Shown here: positions 1 to 6,034 of the stretch, one piece after another
Position numbering within the stretch: position 1 is the first letter of the stretch
Layout of the letters: every line of letters starts with the position of its first letter
Source: Sphingobacterium litopenaei
GTDB taxonomy: Bacteria > Bacteroidota > Bacteroidia > Sphingobacteriales > Sphingobacteriaceae
Assembly: GCF_014692495.1 (NCBI RefSeq)
Contig: NZ_JACOIJ010000015.1
Location: forward strand, 1 to 64,000
DNA: 64,000 nucleotides
Direction: 5' to 3'
Position numbers and translations under genes: made by a program
Notes under the pieces: generated by a model
Databases searched by the model: none
Seen by the model: only the letters and a program-made list of their open reading frames with translations
Told to the model about the DNA's origin: nothing

Positions 1-122
1 AAGGATTAAAAATAATATCGTCAGGAACTGGCGATTACACGGGCGGAGACTCAAATAAGACTTTGGCAACAAAGCACAAGTCTGTGAAGCCCGAAGCCCA
101 TTTGTCTTTAGCAAATGGGTAG
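1..122 (+). CDS. tnpB: C-terminal end of an IS200/IS605-family TnpB (partial)
   Basis: Reading from base 3, the frame gives 39 residues ending in a TAG at 120-122. The tail contains SSGTGDYTGGDS and then KHKSVKPEAH, which is the typical ending of TnpB proteins (RNA-guided nucleases of IS200/IS605 elements). The RuvC-like catalytic core lies outside the window, so activity cannot be judged. The last codons run directly into the element's right-end hairpin, as is usual in this family, where the 3' part of tnpB overlaps the omegaRNA. Only the C-terminus is visible; the family call rests on this tail plus the hairpin. Confidence 0.8.
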   Translation, partial: GLKIISSGTGDYTGGDSNKTLATKHKSVKPEAHLSLANG

Positions 123-128
123 TTCACA
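80..128 (+). ncRNA. 3' scaffold end of a TnpB omegaRNA (reRNA), inferred
   Basis: A perfect 8-bp stem, CCCATTTG (97-104) with CAAATGGG (112-119), closes a TCTTTAG loop inside the AAGCCC...GGGTAGTTCAC context. In TnpB elements the guide RNA scaffold ends with this right-end structure and the guide is read from the flank beyond it. The 5' boundary is not visible, and expression is inferred from the family only. Confidence 0.5.
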
Positions 129-185
129 CAAAATTGTTACAGCTAATACACATAATGTGAACTCTATAGGTCTTATTTTGGAAGT

Positions 186-854
186 ATGAGAGCACTAATC
201 CTATTAATTACTTTAACTATTTGTATTTCTACGCAAGCGCAATCATTAAACGGTTGGCTCATGTATTTCGGAAATACGCAAATCAAAGAGTCAAAATTTA
301 GTATACACCATGAATTGCAGCTTCGCGATTATAAAATTATTGGAGACCATAATCAAACCTTATTTCGAGCAGGGGGTCAATATCGATTCAAACCTAATTT
401 TCAAGCAACATTAGGTTATGGTTATATCCATACAGAACTTGAGGGCACTCCAAATAATCCATTTTCCGAACATCGCATTTACCAAGAAGGTATATTTTCA
501 CACGGGGTTTTAAGTTTCAAATTAAGGCACCGGGTTAGACTAGAAGAACGATTCATTGAAAACCAAGATTTCAGAGGTCGTATTAGATATTGTTTGTTTG
601 CAGATATTCCTTTAAATGCGAAGCAGTTTGATAAGAATGGAGTTTATTTGGCTGTATATGATGAGGTTTTCTTAAATATTTCGAATAACGAATCAATAAA
701 GGCATTTGATAGAAATCGTGCATATGCTGGATTGGGTTACAAATTGGAAAAGAATTTAGGCCTTCAGTTAGGCTTTATGCGACAGCATGTGGGTGCAAAC
801 TCCGGAACAAATCATTTGATGCTTTCAATTCATCACAAAATGAATTGGAAATAA
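186..854 (+). CDS. DUF2490 family secreted protein
   Basis: The 222-residue protein has a signal peptide (residues 1-18, ending STQAQ) and a mature part rich in alternating beta strands, such as FRAGGQYRFKPNFQATLGYG and FKLRHRVRLEERF. This arginine-rich RHRVRLEERF pattern and the overall length fit DUF2490, predicted outer-membrane beta-barrel proteins of Bacteroidota with no known function. It ends with strand-like LMLSIHHKM. It stands alone between an IS605 end and an ISL3 remnant, so it may be passenger DNA. No partner gene is visible. Confidence 0.75.
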   Translation: MRALILLITLTICISTQAQSLNGWLMYFGNTQIKESKFSIHHELQLRDYKIIGDHNQTLFRAGGQYRFKPNFQATLGYGYIHTELEGTPNNPFSEHRIYQEGIFSHGVLSFKLRHRVRLEERFIENQDFRGRIRYCLFADIPLNAKQFDKNGVYLAVYDEVFLNISNNESIKAFDRNRAYAGLGYKLEKNLGLQLGFMRQHVGANSGTNHLMLSIHHKMNWK

Positions 855-880
855 AATAAAACGGCTTATTACCGCTATCC

Positions 881-1000
881 CATCATAAAGAAATAGAATA
901 TGTAACTCGGGATCGAGCCCCAGCTAATGCCAGGGCCATCGCCAAAGCTATTCCGGAAGCAAAGCAGATCGTATACAGGTTCCATTTAGTGAAAAATTTG
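881..1000 (+). mobile_element. Remnant of an ISL3-family transposase
   Basis: The frame through 902-1000 reads VTRDRAPANARAIAKAIPEA followed by KQIVYRFHLVKNL. This is the conserved segment of ISL3 transposases around the catalytic RDRA and the D-x-FHL-x-x-NL stretch; here the usual ADRFH reads VYRFH. Neither an upstream nor a downstream part of the transposase remains. The remnant abuts the point where the AbiEii reading frame on the other strand is lost, so it marks the event or a later deletion that broke the toxin gene. Confidence 0.7.
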
Positions 1001-1106
1001 TTCTCGAGAGACCGGCTAGTGCCACTTCTTGCATGATTTCCCTTAAAGCTGAAAGTACTTCTTCTGTGTTTTTAGGTTCATATTCCGATATCCATTCTTT
1101 AATCAT
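948..1106 (-). pseudogene. Truncated AbiEii-type toxin gene
   Basis: The ATG at 1106 overlaps the antitoxin stop (ATGA). The product begins MIKEWISEYEPKNTEEVLSA and continues LREIMQEVALAGLSRT, the characteristic N-terminus of AbiEii/AbiGii nucleotidyltransferase toxins. After about codon 37 the similarity stops and the frame runs through ISL3-derived DNA to a TAG at 948-950. The GGTALR-type nucleotidyltransferase motif that should follow is absent, so the product cannot be an active toxin. The break coincides with the transposase remnant on the plus strand. Confidence 0.8.
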
Positions 1107-1741
1107 AATTTTTTAAGGGTTTTAATGAGTGTTCTTAAACTTTCGTTTTTTGGCGCATCAGGAATCCATGAACTTAATTCCTTAATATTGAGTTTTTGTA
1201 GCCTTTCAGCATCTATTCGTAAGTCTTCAATCAAAAAATCATATGTTTGGGATATGCTTCGTAAATTAAGTCCTGCTTTGCTGATTATTTTATCAAATAA
1301 TGCTTTTTCAGGTGAAGCTATAAGGGCAACTTGTCCCGATATGAGTTCTACGCTTTTTATTCCAAAGCTGTAATACGGTAAAGGCATAAACCGATATGTA
1401 AACCTCCCAACAGGCGTTTTTATTTTTTTTGAGAGCTTCATCGTAACGGAACTTATTTCAAAGACCCGCTCAGGAATAAACCCCCAGTAGGAAAGAGCAG
1501 TCTCAAGTGACACATAGCTCGGACCCCACAAATAATTTGCTATTAAAAAGGGTTCTGGCGCTATTAAATCTGTATTTCTGCCAGGAATATATAGTCCTCT
1601 TTTTAAGAGTATGAGGTCTCCATTTTTAATAAGTTCACTAATTTTATCATTTGGTCTTTTGTAATCTTTAAGCATATCCAGCATGACCTGTCTGGTGAAC
1701 GGTGCATTATTGAACTGTTTGGCTAAATATCTAAAGTCCAT
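1103..1741 (-). CDS. AbiEi-family antitoxin (type IV TA), orphaned
   Basis: The 212-residue protein starts with a winged-helix-like segment (residues 1-50, including the QVMLDMLKDYKRPNDKISEL helix pair). An AbiEi-type central domain follows, with LIAPEPFLIANYLWGPSYVS, SLETALSYWGFIPE and ASPEKALFDKI. In AbiE systems this protein both counteracts the AbiEii nucleotidyltransferase toxin and represses its own operon through inverted repeats. Two matching palindromes lie just upstream (1765-1847). The partner gene overlaps by ATGA but is truncated, so this antitoxin has no functional toxin in view. The start codon is followed directly by the expected MDFRYLAKQF helix. Confidence 0.85.
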   Translation of the reverse strand: MDFRYLAKQFNNAPFTRQVMLDMLKDYKRPNDKISELIKNGDLILLKRGLYIPGRNTDLIAPEPFLIANYLWGPSYVSLETALSYWGFIPERVFEISSVTMKLSKKIKTPVGRFTYRFMPLPYYSFGIKSVELISGQVALIASPEKALFDKIISKAGLNLRSISQTYDFLIEDLRIDAERLQKLNIKELSSWIPDAPKNESLRTLIKTLKKL

Positions 1742-1764
1742 AATTGTTAAATTGTTTTACAAAA

Positions 1765-1781
1765 ATCGGAAAAATACCGAT
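1765..1781. promoter_or_regulatory. Candidate AbiEi operator 1
   Basis: The palindrome ATCGG-N7-CCGAT lies 24 bp upstream of the antitoxin start. The same half-sites and spacing recur at 1831-1847. AbiEi proteins are known to autorepress by binding inverted repeats, so this is the likely proximal site. Confidence 0.6.
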
Positions 1782-1830
1782 TTAACGCATGTATTTTAAC
1801 ATAAAATGTTTGTGAAATAACTTCATTTTA

Positions 1831-1847
1831 ATCGGTTTATTTCCGAT
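1831..1847. promoter_or_regulatory. Candidate AbiEi operator 2
   Basis: This is a second ATCGG-N7-CCGAT palindrome, identical in half-sites and spacing to the one at 1765-1781. The two centres are 66 bp apart. The intervening sequence is AT-rich and presumably holds the promoter, though I see no convincing TAnnTTTG box. Confidence 0.6.
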
Positions 1848-1981
1848 TATTATCATGTAAGTTAACATATATTTTTTTTATTATATGTTCAACGACATTA
1901 AAAACTAGATAATTAATAGCTTTCTTTTGATATTGCTTGAGAAGTTAGAGCAGATAATAATCCTGTTTTCAAAAATTAAAT

Positions 1982-2073
1982 TTACCTTACAAATAATGTA
2001 GCTACTCCTAGTTCACTCTCATTATCCAACTTACCCGTTGTCAGAAGGATGATTTATTAAAGCATATTTTTTA
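1982..2073 (-). pseudogene. Decayed fragment of a phosphodiester glycosidase (NAGPA) gene 3' end
   Basis: Read on the minus strand this gives NHPSDNG, then after a one-base frameshift KLDNESELGVATLFVR and a stop. That matches the last 30 or so residues of the intact gene at 5147-6025 (NHPSDNGKFDNEGERGVATV). A hand alignment of 1997-2056 with 5168-5226 gives 50 of 59 identical bases plus one extra base, which causes the frameshift. Upstream of about 2073 the similarity ends. It is a scrap left from a duplication or from a lost paralogue. Confidence 0.75.
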
Positions 2074-2161
2074 ATGTGCGCTTCTTATTATTAGCATCTG
2101 CTTCATCCAAGAGTGAACTTAATTATGTTATTATAACATTGCTATCTTTACAACTTATATT

Positions 2162-2752
2162 TCACTGATCTATTGCATTAATAATCAACTTATCAACAGG
2201 AGAAATAGAGGGTCCAAAATAATTCGTTAAAACCCCGTGTTCATTGATCAGGTATTTGCTGAAGTTCCAATCTGGAGCATGGTCATTCCAACCATTTACT
2301 TGGGCATTACTTAGCCATTTGAAAATAGGATGCTGGTTTTCATTCTTAATTACAACACTTTTTGAGGTTAAAGGAAATGAAACTCCATAATTTACTTGGC
2401 AGAACTGACTTATCTGCTCATTACTACCTTTTTCTTGCTGGCCGAAATCATTTGAGGGAACAGCGATTATCATAAGTTTTTTATTGTGTTGCTCATATAA
2501 AGCCTGCAATTCTTCATACTGCCCTGTATACCCACAATCTGAGGCTGTATTAACAATCATTATTTTCTTCCCAGCAACCAAAGATGACGTTAAGTGTTTT
2601 CCATTATTTAGCACCAGAGATTCTATGGGAAATGGCTCTTTGGGAGCAGCATGGTTTAAATTAGATAGAACAATTCCATTTTTACCCACCTTACCTATTT
2701 TTCGGATTAGAGGATAAAAAAACCGTACTATTTTTTGTTTTAGTGAAGCCAT
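2162..2752 (-). CDS. Glutathione peroxidase family protein (thiol peroxidase)
   Basis: The 196-residue protein is a thioredoxin-fold peroxidase. The peroxidatic Cys73 sits in NTASDCGYTGQY, the catalytic glutamine region is replaced by the VPSNDFGQQE loop (residues about 107-116), and the conserved Trp-Asn pair is in PDWNFSKYL. Bacterial members with Cys instead of selenocysteine usually use thioredoxin as reductant and reduce hydrogen peroxide or lipid hydroperoxides. An N-terminal basic and aromatic extension of about 40 residues (KQKIVRFFYPLIRKIGKVGK) precedes the domain and could associate with membrane. It lies next to the ohr operon on the same strand but 266 bp away, so it is probably transcribed separately. 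Confidence 0.88.
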   Translation of the reverse strand: MASLKQKIVRFFYPLIRKIGKVGKNGIVLSNLNHAAPKEPFPIESLVLNNGKHLTSSLVAGKKIMIVNTASDCGYTGQYEELQALYEQHNKKLMIIAVPSNDFGQQEKGSNEQISQFCQVNYGVSFPLTSKSVVIKNENQHPIFKWLSNAQVNGWNDHAPDWNFSKYLINEHGVLTNYFGPSISPVDKLIINAIDQ

Positions 2753-2935
2753 CTTTCTTGAGTTTAATGTTTATAATGATTAGACTACATTGCTTATTGT
2801 AAAGGGTACAGTTAGCTATATATTCTTTAAAAATTGAATTATGGTTTTTTCTTTTCTGCTTAGCGTATAAACTATAATTGATAGTTATTTCAAAAGTTGC
2901 AGGATTTAAACCCCAAATTAATCTATTAAAATCAT

Positions 2936-2961
2936 TTGTGGGTTGAATATTCAACCCACAA
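2936..2961 (-). terminator. Palindromic terminator after the ohr operon
   Basis: A perfect 26-base palindrome (TTGTGGGTTGAAT and its complement) can fold into a GC-containing hairpin downstream of the gene ending at 3019. A smaller 8-bp inverted repeat (2976-2983 with 2992-2999) precedes it. The following T-run is weak. The rest of 2753-3018 shows no gene. Confidence 0.5.
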
Positions 2962-3018
2962 GTTATCAAGTATTTATTTTGTAAACAAGAATACAAAATA
3001 AACAGCCATACTTTAATA

Positions 3019-3654
3019 TTAATAATACCTTATAGAAAATTTATCCCACGGTTTGCGTACCTTCTTCATAGATGCTAACCAATCATTCTCTTTATTAGCA
3101 TATCCGACATACATCAAGGAAACACTTTTTAATCCTAGGCTATCCAATTCTAATTCTTTATCAACAAGCAAATTATCAAAACCTTCTACGGGTGTAGAAT
3201 CAATTTTTAACTCTGCAGCTTGCGCTAGTGCTAAACCTAGTGCAATATATGTCTGTCTAGCGATGTGAGCATGATTTTCTTCTGCTGTCTGGTTCAAATA
3301 CATTTCTTTGAGCTTATCAGTATAAGAACTAAAACGGCCTTGAGGTAACCCTCGCTCATGAGTTGTCCAATCGTAGACTTCATCAATGCGCTCTGCTGTG
3401 TAACGATCCCAGGCCGCAAAGATTAACACATGTGAACAGTCACGCATGCAATCTGGATTCAATGCCCCAGCAGTTAACCTTTCTTTAATTTCTTGGTTTT
3501 TAATCACCAAAACATGAAAGGGCTGTAAGCCTGAAGATGTAGGTGCTAAACGCGCTGCCTCTACTATTTTATTGATATCCTCTTCGTTTACTTTCTTTGA
3601 AGAATCATATGCTTTTACGGCATGACGCCATTGTAAATCTTGTATTAAAGCCAT
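3019..3654 (-). CDS. NAD(P)H-dependent nitroreductase-family oxidoreductase
   Basis: The 211-residue flavoprotein fits the NfsB/NfnB branch. The N-terminal FMN-binding stretch WRHAVKAYDSSKKV is followed by AARLAPTSSGLQPFHVLVI, and there is a C-terminal KVRKPWDKFSIRYY. Family members reduce nitro groups, quinones or enones using FMN and a nicotinamide cofactor. It begins 2 bp after the ohr stop and so is the third gene of the ohrR-ohr operon. This suggests a role in clearing oxidised or electrophilic products under organic peroxide stress, which is inference from context. The length is normal for the family. Confidence 0.88.
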   Translation of the reverse strand: MALIQDLQWRHAVKAYDSSKKVNEEDINKIVEAARLAPTSSGLQPFHVLVIKNQEIKERLTAGALNPDCMRDCSHVLIFAAWDRYTAERIDEVYDWTTHERGLPQGRFSSYTDKLKEMYLNQTAEENHAHIARQTYIALGLALAQAAELKIDSTPVEGFDNLLVDKELELDSLGLKSVSLMYVGYANKENDWLASMKKVRKPWDKFSIRYY

Positions 3655-3656
3655 AC

Positions 3657-4082
3657 TTAATCGTTATTTGAAACTGCTAATATTACATCCATATTACCAC
3701 GAGTGGCATTTGAATATGGGCATACCTCATGTGCCTTTTCAATTAAATCTTTGGCCACATCAAGGCTTACTCCAGGGATATTAGCATGCAGTTCTGCAGC
3801 TAAAGCAAAACCACCTGCACCATTTTGTCCAATAGACACTTTAGCTGTAACACTAGTAACACCTGTTTTGATTTTAGCTTTACTGATAATAAGATTAAGA
3901 GCACTGTCAAAACATGCAGAATATCCTGCTGCAAATAACATTTCAGGATTCAGATAATCATCATTTGCTCCTCCCAATGCTTTGGGCATCCTTACTTCAA
4001 TATTTAAAACCCCATTTTCTGTACTTACTTTACCATTTCTACCTCCGGTAGCAACAGCCTGTGTAGTGTATAATGCTTTCAT
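3657..4082 (-). CDS. ohr: Organic hydroperoxide resistance protein (Ohr/OsmC family)
   Basis: The 141-residue protein carries the two Ohr catalytic cysteines: Cys57 in LFAAGYSACFDSAL and Cys121 in AHEVCPYSNATRGN. Arg15 is in ATGGRNG and Glu47 in NPEMLF. Ohr homodimers reduce organic hydroperoxides, with lipoyl proteins usually recycling the disulfide. The start overlaps the end of the ohrR gene by four bases (ATGA), so the two are co-translated. Expression should be induced when the upstream OhrR cysteine is oxidised. Confidence 0.95.
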   Translation of the reverse strand: MKALYTTQAVATGGRNGKVSTENGVLNIEVRMPKALGGANDDYLNPEMLFAAGYSACFDSALNLIISKAKIKTGVTSVTAKVSIGQNGAGGFALAAELHANIPGVSLDVAKDLIEKAHEVCPYSNATRGNMDVILAVSNND

Positions 4083-4507
4083 GTTTTTATGGTATTTAAA
4101 ATTTTATTTATAATATGTGTTAATTGAATTTGTTCCTGATCGGTAAGCGATGATTTTTCTTTTAATTGCTTTGGTATACATTCCGCACTTTCTTCTAATG
4201 ATGCTCCCTTATGGGTTAATGATATTTCTACAATACGTTCATCAATAGTGCTGCGATTACGATTAACCAAAGATTTTGCTTCTAATCTTTTAAGTAAAGG
4301 TGTTAAGGTCCCACTATCTAAATGCAATAGCTCTCCTATTTCGCGAACATTTAACTTCTTGTACTCCCATAGCACTAGTAAAACTAAATACTGGGGATAG
4401 GTAACATCAAGACTTTCTAATAAAGGTCTATAAGCATTACTTATTTCCTTTGAAAGAGAATAAATTGGAAAACAAAGCTGATTAGATAATTTCAATATTT
4501 CTTTCAT
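4079..4507 (-). CDS. ohrR: MarR-family organic peroxide sensor OhrR
   Basis: The 142-residue winged-helix repressor has the N-terminal sensing Cys12 (LKLSNQLCFPIYSLSKE), the position used by OhrR proteins. The recognition region LHLDSGTLTPLLKRLEAKSL and the wing VNRNRSTIDERIVEISLT follow. Oxidation of the cysteine by organic hydroperoxides releases the repressor from DNA. It is the first gene of the operon with ohr and the nitroreductase, so it should repress itself. A palindrome in its promoter (4548-4559) is the likely binding site. Confidence 0.93.
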   Translation of the reverse strand: MKEILKLSNQLCFPIYSLSKEISNAYRPLLESLDVTYPQYLVLLVLWEYKKLNVREIGELLHLDSGTLTPLLKRLEAKSLVNRNRSTIDERIVEISLTHKGASLEESAECIPKQLKEKSSLTDQEQIQLTHIINKILNTIKT

Positions 4508-4524
4508 GCCAAACTATTATACAA

Positions 4525-4559
4525 CAAAAGTAGAACATTAATATTGTATTGTACACAAT
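4525..4559 (-). promoter_or_regulatory. ohrR-ohr promoter with overlapping OhrR operator
   Basis: On the minus strand a perfect TAnnTTTG box (TACTTTTG, complement of 4525-4532) lies 17 bp before the ohrR start. About 23 bases upstream is a TTG -33-like element inside the palindrome ATTGTACACAAT (4548-4559). An OhrR dimer on this palindrome would cover the -33 region. Operator identity is inferred from position and from the TACAAT-like half-sites typical of OhrR. Confidence 0.6.
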
Positions 4560-4649
4560 TTAATTTTGCAAAATATAATTATGACGAATATTTGATAAAA
4601 CATTATCCTTAATTAAAATCAGTAAATTCTTTTATCAACATTAGCGTGA

Positions 4650-4701
4650 ATTCAGTTTAAGCAGCAAGAAATAATTATTTTTCTTGCCATTCAAACTGAA
4701 T
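4650..4701. repeat. Two-part inverted repeat (hairpin) in the 4508-5146 gap
   Basis: ATTCAGTTT (4650-4658) pairs with AAACTGAAT (4693-4701), and inside it GCAAGAAA (4664-4671) pairs with TTTCTTGC (4680-4687), with small internal loops. It could act as a bidirectional terminator or be the edge of a lost small element. No gene is attached to it. Confidence 0.4.
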
Positions 4702-4749
4702 GTTTAAAGAAATTTTTTGGAAAAAAGACATAAGCATTCTTTTGAGAGA

Positions 4750-5068
4750 TAACCATTAGTATTCCACCCAATCCCGACAACATACAACTTTCCATAATCC
4801 TTCTGAAATGCGCCTACAGATACAGGAAAAACAGATTCCCATATATAAGTTTATCGGGGGAATAGAAAAGCAACAGATGGCGTGTTCATAACATAATGCG
4901 ATGATATTATCGGCACAAAAATGCTGAACATAAAGTGCCCTTTGCCATTTCTCTATGTGGGAGAATCTAAGTCTACTCGTAAATGGATACTGTGTGCCGG
5001 CATATTGAGCATCATGTTTTTTAGAAGAGGTTTATCAGTACCGTCTTCGTCAATCCACCTGACCATTC
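4750..5068 (-). pseudogene. Possible decayed coding remnant, unknown family
   Basis: The minus strand of this gene-free stretch contains protein-like pieces interrupted by stops. They include MVRWIDEDGTDKPLLKNMML followed by NMPAHSIHLRVDLDSPT, and at the other end VSVGAFQKDYGKLYVVGIGW. No family is recognised, and codon structure decays between the pieces. It may be a dead neighbour of the glycosidase gene. The evidence is only the look of the translations. Confidence 0.3.
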
Positions 5069-5074
5069 ATGTTC

Positions 5075-5141
5075 TTTTATAAAACGGAGCGTAAAACCCA
5101 CAGGTCTTTAGCCTGTGGGTTTTACGCTCCGTTTTATAAAA
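5075..5141. terminator. 30-bp perfect hairpin after the phosphodiester glycosidase gene
   Basis: Bases 5075-5104 and 5112-5141 are exact complements, enclosing the loop TCTTTAG. The stem has an AT-rich outer part giving T-runs on both strands, so it should terminate transcription either way, including the eight-gene locus ending at 5147. The loop heptamer equals that of the IS605-type hairpin at 97-119, and the inner stem also begins CCCA. Confidence 0.8.
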
Positions 5142-5146
5142 AATAA

Positions 5147-6025
5147 TTATTTCTTAATAACGAATACTGTAGCTACTCCGCGTTCACCTTCATTATCGAA
5201 CTTACCATTATCAGATGGGTGATTTACAACACCATAATTTTTAACCCAAGCTGTAGATGATCCACCTCCGTCATAATTAAGCGCTGAAACACAATCTAAT
5301 GCGGACATGAAGCTTGAAAGCTCTGCAATAGACATGCCTCTTGATGAAGAAGCGCGTCCATCAACGACGACGACTAATAATTTATTATTGGATGTAAGTC
5401 CCACGGCGGTTCTAGGATGTCTAGCGGTATTAAAGTCTACTTCTAATTGAGTTAATTCTTTACCGCCAAATATTAAAAGTGGACCTCCTGCCAGCGCTGT
5501 AGGCTCAGTGATTGATGACCATCCTGCTGAGGGCTTCATCACTATGCTTGGTGATCCAGAGGTATTTAATATTAAAGCACCATTTTCTCTGTAGCTGTTA
5601 AAGCCACTATTTGTTTCTTTGATAACTTTGCCATCACTTTTTAAGAATACTGTTGAGCCGCCCGATGTAGTATTAAAATAGCTCCCATTAAACGCAACTA
5701 ATGCATTATGCTGATTTGCCGCTTCACTTGTCTTCAGAAAACCTGAAGAGACAAATGGTAATTCTATTTTTGCACCTTTTGATAAGTCTATTTCTAAAAT
5801 AGTAACAAACTGTTTTGTTTCGAACAAATTATTAAAATGAAAACTTTTCCACTCTATACCCTCGGCTACGGTTTTTACGTCCCACTTGGTGCTGGCTAAG
5901 ATTGCTTTAACGTCTAATTTCTCGACGTTAGTGTAATCGTATGGGAGTTGTGTTCCTTCCTCTTTTTTAGAACAATTTACAAAAAGGAATAAAAATAGAA
6001 TACTATATAAAATTCTGTTTTTCAT
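5147..6025 (-). CDS. NAGPA-type phosphodiester glycosidase lipoprotein
   Basis: The 292-residue lipoprotein has its lipobox at FLFVNCSKK (Cys18). The C-terminal half is a phosphodiester glycosidase (NAGPA/DUF2233) domain. It carries NGSYFNT, the ARHPRTAVGLTSNNKLLVVV strand, VDGRASSSRGMSIAELSSFM and the signature NYDGGGSSTAWV (residues 250-261). Human NAGPA removes GlcNAc from a GlcNAc-1-phospho-6-mannose diester; bacterial homologues are thought to cleave sugar-phosphodiesters in surface or wall polymers. It is the last gene of the Sus-like operon, 9 bp after the YdcF-like gene, and should act at the outer membrane or in the periplasm. A frameshifted copy of its 3' end lies at 1982-2073. Confidence 0.88.
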   Translation of the reverse strand: MKNRILYSILFLFLFVNCSKKEEGTQLPYDYTNVEKLDVKAILASTKWDVKTVAEGIEWKSFHFNNLFETKQFVTILEIDLSKGAKIELPFVSSGFLKTSEAANQHNALVAFNGSYFNTTSGGSTVFLKSDGKVIKETNSGFNSYRENGALILNTSGSPSIVMKPSAGWSSITEPTALAGGPLLIFGGKELTQLEVDFNTARHPRTAVGLTSNNKLLVVVVDGRASSSRGMSIAELSSFMSALDCVSALNYDGGGSSTAWVKNYGVVNHPSDNGKFDNEGERGVATVFVIKK

Positions 6026-6034
6026 AGTAAATAA

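Larger units (their letters stand above)
1..164 (+). mobile_element. Right end of an IS200/IS605-type element
   Basis: The tnpB 3' end is followed by the signature GAAGCCC-hairpin-GGGTAGTTCAC found at right ends of this family. An 8-base inverted pair, AGTTCACA at 121-128 and TGTGAACT at 157-164, follows and may be a second subterminal structure. The exact cleavage point is not resolved. The rest of the element lies before the window. Confidence 0.65.

Noticed and set aside
71-82. The string AAAGCACAAGTC also occurs near 19924
   Set aside because: It is a 12-base match without flanking similarity and is expected by chance or weak composition; no IS605 end is seen there.
2691-2996. Minus-strand frame of 101 codons before the peroxidase gene
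   Set aside because: The translation is Asn/Lys/Ile-rich with no family pattern, overlaps the peroxidase start and covers a palindrome. It looks like chance in AT-rich DNA.
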